Below the pieces are notes generated by a model, which was not told where the DNA came from, did no database searches, and was given only the letters and a program-made list of their open reading frames with translations. Made by a program: the position numbers and the translations under genes. A stretch of 64,000 nucleotides of DNA, taken from the NCBI GenBank assembly GCA_026389335.1, contig JAPLIB010000088.1, forward strand, positions 91,563 through 155,562, read 5' to 3'. This document shows positions 57,388 through 64,000 of the stretch, piece after piece (position 1 is the stretch's first letter; every line of letters starts with the position of its first letter). Origin of the DNA: Cyanobacteriota bacterium (GTDB lineage Bacteria > Cyanobacteriota > Cyanobacteriia > PCC-6307 > Cyanobiaceae).

Positions 57388-59190
57388 TCAGAGCGTGGCC
57401 AGCCCCTTCTCCTGCAGGTCCGCCAGCTCGGCATAGAGGCCACCGGCTGCTCGCAATTGTTTGTGGGTGCCCTGTTCGATCAGCCGACCGCGCCGCAGCA
57501 CCAGGATGCGATCGGCCGCCTCGACGGTGGCCAGACGATGGGCGATCACCACGGCGGTGCGCTGGTGTAGCAGGCGATCGAGATCGCGCTGCAGGGTGGC
57601 CTCGGTGGAGGGATCCAGAAAGGCGGTGGCCTCGTCCATCACCAGCACCGAGGGATCGCGGATCGCCACCCGGGCCACCGCCAGCAGCTGGCGTTCACCG
57701 GAGGAGAGATTGCCGCCGCGCTCCCGCAGCTGGCTGTCGAGGCCGGCGTCGAGGCGTTGCAGCAGCGGATCGAGGCCGAGGTCGTGGCAGAGCTGGGCCA
57801 GCTCCGGATCGCTGATGTCGGCGTCTAGGCGCAGGTTGTCGGCCACGTTGCCGCTGAACAGGAAGGTGTCCTGCAGCACCACGCCCAACCGCTGCCGCAG
57901 GGTGGCGATCGGCAGCTCGCGGATGTCGATGCCATCGAGCAGGATCCGGCCCCGCTGCGGTTCATACAGGCGGCACAGCAGCCGGATCACCGTGGTCTTG
58001 CCGGAGCCGGTGGGGCCGACCAGAGCGACGTGCTCGCCCGGGGCGATGGCGAAGGAGAGGTCTTCGAGGATCGGATCGTCGCTGCGATAGGCAAAGCTGA
58101 CGTTCTCGAAGCTGACGGCACCAGGGCTGCGGCGCTGGTCGCCGCTCAGCAGGGCCGCCGGCGAACGCTGCTGGCGCGGCAGCTCCTGGATCTCGATCGG
58201 CTCTTCCAGCAGTTCGCCGATGCGCTCCACCGCGGTCAGTCCGCCCTGAATCTGGGTGAAGCGCTCGGCCAGCTGGCGCAGCGGGTCGAACAGGCGCTGC
58301 GAAAACAGGATGAAGGTGGTGAGGGTGCCCAGGTCCATCAAGCCGCTGGTCACCATCCAGCCGCCCAGGGCCAGCACCACAGCGATTGCACCGAGGGCCA
58401 CCCACTCAATGAAGGCGGAGATGGCGCTGTCGAACAGGATCGTGCCGGTGACCGCTTGGCGATAGGCATCGTTGGTGCGGGCAAAGCGGGCACTGTTGGT
58501 GGCCTCCCGCCGGAACATCTGCACCACCTCCAGACCCTGGAGGTTTTCCTGCAGATCCGCATTCAGCTGACCCAGCTCTTCGCGTACCCGGTAGTTGGCC
58601 ACCCGGTAGCGCTTCTGCAGCCAGAGGATGCCCCAGGTGACCGGCACCTGGGTGAGCAGCAACAGCAACCCCAGGCGCCACTCGATGCTGATCATGGTGA
58701 TGGCGATCACCAGCAGCGACACCAGATCGGCCAGCACCCCCACCGCGCCGCTGCCGAACACTTCGGCCAGGGCCTCCACGTCACTGGTCAGGCGGGTCAG
58801 TAGCTTGCCGACAGGGGTGCGGTCGTGGAAGCGCAGCGACAGCTCCATCGCATGGCGGAAAAGATCGGTGCGGATGCGGGCCGTGAGCCGTTGACCCACC
58901 ACCTGCACGTTGTAGATCTGCGTGCCCTGCAGGGCCAGGCGCACCAGCACCGCCAGTAGCAGCAGACCGACCAGCAGTTTGAGCGCCACGGCCGGAGCCA
59001 CACCCTGGAGCCAGGGCAATACGGAAGGCTCGCGGCGCAGCACCGAAATCGCCTGCCCCACCAGCACCGGCTGGATCGCCCCGGCAAAGGCCAGGGGCAC
59101 CAACAGCAACAGAGAGAGCAGCAGGCGACGGCGATCGCGGCCCAGATAGGGCAGCAGACGCCGCAGCCGGATGCGATCGAGGGAGGCCAT
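57388..59190 (-). CDS. ABC transporter (MsbA/LmrA-type exporter half-transporter)
   Basis: The 600-residue protein has an N-terminal six-helix transmembrane domain (about residues 20-310) and a C-terminal ATPase. The Walker A is VALVGPTGSGKTTVIRLLCR, the Q-loop GVVLQDTFLFSGNVADNLRL, the signature LSSGERQLLAVARVAI and the Walker B VLVMDEATAFLDPSTE, followed by the H-switch in VVIAHRLATVEAADRI. Note the signature reads LSSGE instead of LSGGQ. Lipid or drug export is likely; the substrate is unknown. It overlaps hisG by 1 nt (TGATG). Confidence 0.93.
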   Translation of the reverse strand: MASLDRIRLRRLLPYLGRDRRRLLLSLLLLVPLAFAGAIQPVLVGQAISVLRREPSVLPWLQGVAPAVALKLLVGLLLLAVLVRLALQGTQIYNVQVVGQRLTARIRTDLFRHAMELSLRFHDRTPVGKLLTRLTSDVEALAEVFGSGAVGVLADLVSLLVIAITMISIEWRLGLLLLLTQVPVTWGILWLQKRYRVANYRVREELGQLNADLQENLQGLEVVQMFRREATNSARFARTNDAYRQAVTGTILFDSAISAFIEWVALGAIAVVLALGGWMVTSGLMDLGTLTTFILFSQRLFDPLRQLAERFTQIQGGLTAVERIGELLEEPIEIQELPRQQRSPAALLSGDQRRSPGAVSFENVSFAYRSDDPILEDLSFAIAPGEHVALVGPTGSGKTTVIRLLCRLYEPQRGRILLDGIDIRELPIATLRQRLGVVLQDTFLFSGNVADNLRLDADISDPELAQLCHDLGLDPLLQRLDAGLDSQLRERGGNLSSGERQLLAVARVAIRDPSVLVMDEATAFLDPSTEATLQRDLDRLLHQRTAVVIAHRLATVEAADRILVLRRGRLIEQGTHKQLRAAGGLYAELADLQEKGLATL

Positions 59191-59879
59191 CAGGAAGGCC
59201 GTCCCACGGGGGCGGCCGCGATGGCGCCCACGGCGCCGAGGCGTTCGACGATCGCCTGCAGCCGGCCGCTGTCGATGCGCAGGGCCAGGGGATGGCCGAT
59301 CAGGCGGGCGGTGCTGTGGAACAGATCTTCAATGGCGATCAGGCCGTTGTCGCGCAGGGTGCGGCCGGTGGCGACCAGATCGACGATCGCCTCGGAGATG
59401 CCCGTGAGGGGGCCCAGTTCCACCGAGCCGGTTAGGTGGATCAGTTCCACCGGCAGATCCAAGGCCTCGAAATAGTCCTGGGCGCAGCGGGTGAACTTGC
59501 TGGCGACGCGGCAATGGGCCGGCAGATCGAGGCTGCGGCGGTAACCGCTGCTGGCCTGGACAGCTACGGCCATGCGGCAGCCTCCGAAGCCGAGGTCCAG
59601 CAACTGGGCCACCGGCAGCCGGTGCTCGCGCAACACGTCGTAGCCGACCACACCGAGCTGGGCCTGGCCATAGGCCACATAGACCGGCACATCGGCATTG
59701 CGCACCAGCAAGGCCCGGGCGCTGCCGCAGGCACTGGGCACCATCAGCAGCCGGTTGTCGGGATCCAGCAGGGCCGAAAAATCCAGGCCGGCCTCAGCGA
59801 ACCGGCGCACCGAATCCTTGAGCAGGGCCCCTTTGGCCAGTGCCACGGTGATGGCGGGCTGGGAGGCAGCGGTGATCAT
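59190..59879 (-). CDS. hisG: ATP phosphoribosyltransferase, short form
   Basis: The first enzyme of histidine synthesis joins ATP and PRPP. The 229-residue length is the short (HisZ-dependent) form without the C-terminal regulatory domain. It has [57 protein letters not shown] and the PRPP-binding [19 protein letters not shown]. hisZ is not in the window. It shares a 1-nt overlap with the downstream ABC exporter, and is divergent from gloB (30 nt). Confidence 0.96.
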   Translation of the reverse strand: MITAASQPAITVALAKGALLKDSVRRFAEAGLDFSALLDPDNRLLMVPSACGSARALLVRNADVPVYVAYGQAQLGVVGYDVLREHRLPVAQLLDLGFGGCRMAVAVQASSGYRRSLDLPAHCRVASKFTRCAQDYFEALDLPVELIHLTGSVELGPLTGISEAIVDLVATGRTLRDNGLIAIEDLFHSTARLIGHPLALRIDSGRLQAIVERLGAVGAIAAAPVGRPS

Positions 59880-59909
59880 GGGGGCAGCGCCGCAACCCGG
59901 ACTTTAACG

Positions 59910-60674
59910 ATGCAACCGAACCCCGAGACCGCCGCCGCCCTGGAGCTCGCCCTGCTGCCGGTGTTGCAGGACAATTATGTGGTGGTGCTGCGGCGCGCCG
60001 GCCTGGCCGCTGTCGTCGATCCGGCGGTGGCTGAGCCGGTGATCGCTTGGCTGAAGCAACGCAAGCTGACCCTGGTGGCCGTGCTCCAGACCCATCACCA
60101 CAGCGATCACATCGGCGGTACCCCGGCCTTGCTGCGCCGCTGGCCGGCCGCCGAGGTGGTGGCCAGCGGCGCCGACCGGGAGCGGATCCCCTTTCAGACC
60201 AAGGGCGTCGCTGATGGGGATCGTTTCAGCCTGCTGGGTCGCCAGGTGGAGGTGCTGGAGGTGCCGGGCCACACCAGCAGCCATATCGCTTTCCACCTGC
60301 CAGCCGACCTGGGCGAAGGCGCCGAGCTGTTCTGTGGTGACACCCTGTTCGCCGGCGGCTGCGGCCGGTTGTTCGAAGGCACCGCCGCACAGATGCACCA
60401 ATCCCTGCAACGCCTGACGGTCTTCACACCAGCCACCCGCGTCTGGTGCGCCCACGAGTACACCGAAAGCAACCTGCGCTGGGCCGCCAGCGAGGCGCCG
60501 CAGGACGCCGCGATTGCGGCGCGCCTGGCGGCGGTGCGTCAGCAGCGGGCCCGCGGTGAGGCGACGATCCCCAGCACCGTGGCCCTGGAACGGGCGACCA
60601 ATCTGTTTGTGCGCAGCGCCGACGGCTTCGAGCTGGCCCGGCTCCGGGAGAGCAAGAACAGCTACAGGGGCTGA
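59910..60674 (+). CDS. gloB: Hydroxyacylglutathione hydrolase (glyoxalase II)
   Basis: The enzyme hydrolyses S-lactoylglutathione, completing methylglyoxal detoxification. The 254-residue metallo-beta-lactamase-fold protein has the HxHxDH motif in [11 protein letters not shown] at about residue 57, the third-ligand [11 protein letters not shown] at about 115, [17 protein letters not shown] at about 140 and [12 protein letters not shown] at about 180. ATG 59910 fits the family start ([15 protein letters not shown]). All metal ligands are present. Confidence 0.96.
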   Translation: MQPNPETAAALELALLPVLQDNYVVVLRRAGLAAVVDPAVAEPVIAWLKQRKLTLVAVLQTHHHSDHIGGTPALLRRWPAAEVVASGADRERIPFQTKGVADGDRFSLLGRQVEVLEVPGHTSSHIAFHLPADLGEGAELFCGDTLFAGGCGRLFEGTAAQMHQSLQRLTVFTPATRVWCAHEYTESNLRWAASEAPQDAAIAARLAAVRQQRARGEATIPSTVALERATNLFVRSADGFELARLRESKNSYRG

Positions 60675-60884
60675 CGAGGCCAGGGATCGACGGCTGGGGC
60701 CGGCTGGGCTCCGATCCCGGTGCCCTCCGATCCAGGTGCCATCCGCTTGCGATGAACGGCGTCCGATGAACGGCTGCCGCCAGGCTTTTTTACGCCAAGC
60801 CAGATTCACTCCCAGGCTGCTCCAAGCCCAGGCTGGCTGGTCCTTGTGGCGAAGCCCCGCAGGCTGCCAAGGCGGTTCAGGCTT

Positions 60885-62084
60885 TCAAGGTCTGGCCAGT
60901 AGCCGCACGCTGTGGGCTCCCGGGTAAAGCAGGGCCCGCTGCTCCGGTCGGATCTGCAGCTCACAGGCCAGGCCCGGGGGGTGGTCCTGCTCCAGCGGTA
61001 GCCGCAGCCGCACGGTGATGGCGCCGCAGGCGACGCGATACAGCCAGCCATGGCCCAGGAACTCCCGCCCCAGCACCCGGCAGCGCCCTGTGATTTGCGG
61101 CTGCAGCTCCAGGCCATCGGGGCTCAGCAGCAGCTGCAGATCGGTGTCGAAGCGGCTCTTATCAGCGCTGTCCAGGGGATCGGGCCGGTCGCTCTCCCGA
61201 GGGCTTGAGGGCGCCGGAGGCGAGTCCAGGGCGAACACGCCCAGGTCGGTGCGCAGCTGATCGCCCTGGCGCTGGACCGGCAGCAGATTGCCCTGCAGCA
61301 CGAACCGACCGACGAAGGCCGTGGCTGGCCGCAGCACCAGTTCCTGGGGGGTGGAGCACTGATCGAGATGGCCGTCGCGGAGCACCGCCACCCGATGGCA
61401 GATCGCCATCGCCTCCTCCGGATCGTGGGTCACCAGCAGGGCACTGGCACCGCATTCGGCCAGCACCACCGGCAGTTCGCTACGCAGACGCAGGCGCACT
61501 TCCACATCGAGATTTGAGAAGGGCTCATCGAGCAGCAACACTGAATTGCCAGGAGCCAGGGCACGGGCCAGGGCCAGCCGTTGGCGCTGTCCGCCGGAGA
61601 GCTCGTGGGGATAGCGGCGTTCGAGGCCCGCCAACCCCAGCAACTCCAGCAACCAGGCCGCCCGGCTGCGGTCTTCGCCGGGCCTGAGCCCAAAGCAGAC
61701 GTTGCCCCAGGCCTCAAGATGGGGGAACAGGGCGTAGTCCTGAAACACCATGCCGACGCCACGGCGCTCCGGAGCCAGCCAGTGCTGCTCGCCGGCTACC
61801 TCACGGCCGTGGATCTGCACGGTTCCCCGCGACGGTCGCTCGAAACCGGCAATCAATCGCAGCAGGGTGGTTTTACCGCAGCCCGAAGGCCCCAGCAGGC
61901 CCACCAGTTCCCCCGCCGCCAGGCTCAGATTCAGGCCGCGTAGCGTCCAGGCGCCGGCGGCGGCATTGGGGTAGCGATGCCAGAGATCGCGCAGCACCAC
62001 CGGGTCGCCTTCGGCCAGGGCCGCTGAGCCGGCGGCGGCAGCGATGGGTCTGACAGGCACAGGGGCGATGGCTGGAACGGACAT
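60885..62084 (-). CDS. ABC transporter ATP-binding protein (FutC/FbpC-like, iron or sulfate/Fe3+ type)
   Basis: The 399-residue ATPase has Walker A VGLLGPSGCGKTTLLRLIAG at about 67, Q-loop GMVFQDYALFPHLEAWGN, signature ELSGGQRQRLALARALA, Walker B VLLLDEPFSNLD and the H-loop LLVTHDPEEAMAICH. A C-terminal TOBE-like region follows (LGREFLGHGWLYRVACGAI). The ABC subtype fits the ferric-iron importer family. No permease or binding-protein gene lies beside it. ATG 62084 (MSVPAIAPV) starts it; a longer open frame to 62936 is antisense to ridA. Confidence 0.9.
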   Translation of the reverse strand: MSVPAIAPVPVRPIAAAAGSAALAEGDPVVLRDLWHRYPNAAAGAWTLRGLNLSLAAGELVGLLGPSGCGKTTLLRLIAGFERPSRGTVQIHGREVAGEQHWLAPERRGVGMVFQDYALFPHLEAWGNVCFGLRPGEDRSRAAWLLELLGLAGLERRYPHELSGGQRQRLALARALAPGNSVLLLDEPFSNLDVEVRLRLRSELPVVLAECGASALLVTHDPEEAMAICHRVAVLRDGHLDQCSTPQELVLRPATAFVGRFVLQGNLLPVQRQGDQLRTDLGVFALDSPPAPSSPRESDRPDPLDSADKSRFDTDLQLLLSPDGLELQPQITGRCRVLGREFLGHGWLYRVACGAITVRLRLPLEQDHPPGLACELQIRPEQRALLYPGAHSVRLLARP

Positions 62085-62111
62085 AGGCTCAAGTGGCCAT
62101 CTTCTCGCGCC

Positions 62112-62507
62112 ATGAGCAGCCAGCCGACTGCCGTCCACACCGAGGCCGCCCCGGCGCCGGTGGGGCCCTACAACCAGGCGGTGCGAGCCGGCAACGTGAT
62201 TTATTGCTCCGGCCAGATCGCCCTGGACCCAGCCAGCGGCGCCATGGTGGGAGCTGGGGATGTGGAAGCCGAAACCCACCAGGTGCTGCGCAACCTGCAG
62301 GCGGTGCTGAAGGCGGCTGGTACCAGTCCCAAAGGGGTCGTGCGCACCACGGTGTTTCTTCTCGACCTGGCCGATTTCGCCCGGGTGAATGCGATCTATG
62401 CCGAGGTTTTCGGCGAAGGGGTATCCCCCGCCAGGGCCTGCGTGCAGGTGGCGGCGTTGCCCAAGGGGGCCAAGGTGGAAATCGATGCGATTGCCGTGCT
62501 CACTTGA
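62112..62507 (+). CDS. ridA: RidA-family reactive-intermediate deaminase
   Basis: RidA hydrolyses toxic enamine/imine intermediates of PLP enzymes such as threonine dehydratase. The 131-residue protein has APAPVGPYNQAVRAGNVIYC with the usual GPY-Q segment, SGQIALDPASG, and the catalytic ARACVQVAALPKGAKVEIDA (Arg near 107, Glu near 122). Length and motifs are typical. It is divergent from the ABC ATPase gene by 27 nt. Confidence 0.95.
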   Translation: MSSQPTAVHTEAAPAPVGPYNQAVRAGNVIYCSGQIALDPASGAMVGAGDVEAETHQVLRNLQAVLKAAGTSPKGVVRTTVFLLDLADFARVNAIYAEVFGEGVSPARACVQVAALPKGAKVEIDAIAVLT

Positions 62508-63009
62508 GGGCACCGCGAAAAAAAAAATCCTGAATCTCAATCGTCGCCTAACCCGAGCTCCATGGCGGCAACTGGCTTGCCTTGACCAAGGGGGAGCGCA
62601 ATCGGCGTTTGTTGGAGGTGCCTTTGAATCGCTGGGGTGCAGAAGCTCGCGCCTTGCGGCCCTCAGCGAAACAAGTTCGCCCACCCATCGAAGCTCCCGT
62701 ACACCCAGCCATGCCTTGAGCCGCTGCTGGCGGCCCAAGGTCGTGAGCGGCCCATCCGCATTCCGCCTCAGGGGAATCGGCGCAAGCGATGGGATGTCAG
62801 CGGCAGTGTTGGGACGGAAGCACAGGACAGAACCGAAGCACAGGACGGAACGAAGGGGCCGTGGCTGTTCAGCCAGTGCAGGCAGTGCAGTCCCCGCTGA
62901 CCTTCTGCAGGCGTTGGTTCCAACACCAGAAGCCATTCCACCGCTTGCTTATTCCCACAGTGGCAATCCGTGGAACTTTGCGCCAATCTGGCCCGTGCAG
63001 CGAGCCTCC
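62508..63009. other. Intergenic region with A10 run and tandem 18-bp repeat
   Basis: About 500 nt. A ten-A run (62517-62526) lies just after ridA. Two near-identical 18-nt units (GAAGCACAGGACAGAACC and GAAGCACAGGACGGAACG) are at 62817-62852. No convincing gene was found here on either strand. Confidence 0.5.
62817..62852. repeat. Tandem duplication of an 18-bp unit
   Basis: The two copies differ at two positions. The region upstream of the SepF-like gene shows no other long repeats. It may be simple slippage. Confidence 0.6.
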
Positions 63010-63297
63010 ATGGAAACTCCCTTCGGTAACTGGCTCCCCGAGGTGACCGTGATGACTCCGGCCCGTTTCGAAGATGCCATGTCAGCCGTACAGGCAGTCC
63101 AGCAACTGAAGACGGTGGTGCTGCATCTGGGCGGAATGGCACCGGATGAGGCCCAGCGCACCATCGATTTTGTCTCCGGAGGGGTCTATGCGATGGACGG
63201 CCAGTCGGAGCGGCTGGCAGACACGGTGTTCCTGTTCGCCCCTTCCCTGGTGCGGATCAGTCACGACGCCAACGGAGACAGGGACGAGCGCGGCTGA
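63010..63297 (+). CDS. SepF-like protein (short, possibly a paralogue)
   Basis: SepF proteins bind FtsZ and anchor or bundle it at the septum. The 95-residue reading contains the SepF core: EVTVMTPARFEDAMSAVQAV, KTVVLHLGGMAPDEAQRTID, then FVSGGVYAMDGQSERLADT and VFLFAPSLVRIS. A full cyanobacterial SepF is about 190 residues with an N-terminal membrane-binding helix; that part is absent here. So this is a shortened paralogue or a partner of the main SepF elsewhere. DUF429 follows 5 nt later. Confidence 0.7.
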   Translation: METPFGNWLPEVTVMTPARFEDAMSAVQAVQQLKTVVLHLGGMAPDEAQRTIDFVSGGVYAMDGQSERLADTVFLFAPSLVRISHDANGDRDERG

Positions 63298-63302
63298 TTT
63301 CC

Positions 63303-64000
63303 ATGCTGCTGGGAGTTGATGGCTGCAGGGCCGGTTGGCTGGCGATCGCTGCGGCTGCCGAAGGGTCAGACGTGAACGTGCAGCTGCATGAAGATGCCGC
63401 CGCCCTGGTGGCCACGAAGGGCTGGCAGCTGATGGCCATCGACATCCCCATCGGCCTGCCCGAACAGGGCAGCCGGGCTTGTGATCAGGAGGCGCGCAGG
63501 CTGCTGGGGGTTCGCCGCAGCAGTGTTTTTCCGGCGCCGATCCGGGCGGTGCTGGCGGCCAGCGATCACCAAGAGGCCTGCAGGATCTCGCGCCAGCTGC
63601 AGGGCAAGGGGATCAGCTGTCAGAGCTTCAACATCCTGGCCAAGATCCGCAGCATCGACGAGCTGCTGCAGATCGATAAGGCCCTGGCCCAGAGGATCCA
63701 GGAGGTTCACCCCGAGCTGATTTTTCAGCAGTGGAACGGCGGCAGACCGATGGAACACGGCAAAAAGACAGCCCAGGGCAAGCAGGAGCGCCTGCAGCTG
63801 GTGGAGAGCGAATTCCCAGGGGCCTGGTCTTCCATCCGCAGCCTCTACCGCCGCAGTGCCTTAGGAGTTTGCAGAAAAACCATCTCGCAGCATCAGTTTT
63901 CCACAGCTACAACTGATTTCTTCCTGTTTTCGGTCGATCGTTGGCTGTACCTCCCAGCAGAAGGCTCGATTTCGGCACTTTTTCGTGAATTTGTCTCGTG
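63303..64000 (+). CDS. DUF429 family protein, 3' end outside window or altered
   Basis: DUF429 is a predicted RNase H-like nuclease-fold family. The protein has MLLGVDGCRAGWLAIAAAAE, MAIDIPIGLPEQG, RSSVFPAPIRAVL, LAKIRSIDELLQ and EVHPELIFQQWNGGRPMEHG, up to about residue 175. After about residue 185 (past 63855) the sequence stops looking like the family. Composition becomes AT-richer, with the reading QHQFSTATTDFFLFSVDRWLY, and no stop is reached before the window ends. Either the gene continues into a different C-terminus or it is interrupted. Confidence 0.75.
   Translation, partial: MLLGVDGCRAGWLAIAAAAEGSDVNVQLHEDAAALVATKGWQLMAIDIPIGLPEQGSRACDQEARRLLGVRRSSVFPAPIRAVLAASDHQEACRISRQLQGKGISCQSFNILAKIRSIDELLQIDKALAQRIQEVHPELIFQQWNGGRPMEHGKKTAQGKQERLQLVESEFPGAWSSIRSLYRRSALGVCRKTISQHQFSTATTDFFLFSVDRWLYLPAEGSISALFREFVS

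Noticed and set aside
62085..62936. Upstream extension of the FutC-like ABC ATPase frame
   Set aside because: Antisense to ridA; the normal ATPase start is at 62084.

Overview
The window is chromosomal DNA of an alpha-cyanobacterium of the Cyanobium/Synechococcus type. The evidence is a form IA Rubisco inside an alpha-carboxysome (cso) operon, DPOR (chlL, chlB, chlN) together with LPOR (por), psaM, aldehyde-deformylating oxygenase with acyl-ACP reductase, a ferrochelatase with a chlorophyll-binding-like tail, and the cyanobacterial octamer GCGATCGC (HIP1) at for example 6128, 9156, 24334 and 63342. Base composition is GC-rich and genes are tightly packed, with many 1, 4 or 8 nt start/stop overlaps. 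GTG and TTG starts are common. No rRNA, tRNA, complete insertion sequence or CRISPR array was recognised.

Layout. 1-1269: start of a tyrosine recombinase leaving the window on the minus strand, overlapped by what looks like a decayed pentapeptide-repeat gene. 1270-8482: hemH, an M23 peptidase, ilvB, a nuclease-like secreted protein, a small membrane protein and ppsA. 8543-14347: a small membrane protein, a FAD-dependent dehydrogenase, a cyAbrB regulator, and a coupled minus-strand operon of S1-like protein, Tab2-like protein and polyphenol-oxidase-family protein. 14424-19761: creatininase-family protein, ado, aar, accA, an SDR and folE, that is alkane and fatty-acid functions. 20157-25071: secreted hypothetical, trpF, M50 protease, lipoate-ligase family protein, CRR6-like protein, psaM and a membrane protein. 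25107-31980: por, a 1.2-kb gene-poor stretch, then chlL, chlB and chlN, covering both routes of protochlorophyllide reduction. 32143-51552: one nearly continuous CO2-concentrating island. 51601-64000: dnaA, an HtrA lipoprotein, two arsenosugar-type glycosyltransferases, GNAT, hydrolase, an ABC exporter with hisG, gloB, a FutC-like ATPase, ridA, a SepF-like protein and a DUF429 gene running off the right edge.

The CO2 island is the centrepiece. Bicarbonate import (SbtA with its PII-like SbtB) and CO2 hydration by a specialised NDH-1 (NdhF4, NdhD4, ChpX/CupB) flank the shell and cargo genes csoS1D, csoS1A, cbbL, cbbS, csoS2, csoSCA, csoS4A, csoS4B and csoS1E. Rubisco assembly and repair factors (acRAF-like, CbbX) and a ferritin-like protein are embedded in the same transcription direction. 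Stem-loops lie after cbbL and after cbbS, where they could set different transcript levels for Rubisco and shell. A T6 run inside csoS2 is a candidate frameshift site.

The genes are mostly recognisable families. The least explained signals are the 15-bp-periodic relic at 306-860, the structured intergenic DNA at 26725-26849, the hairpin-rich sbtA leader, the CsoS1E extension with an internal ATG, the zinc-ribbon-like tail of IlvB, and the changed 3' end of the DUF429 gene.
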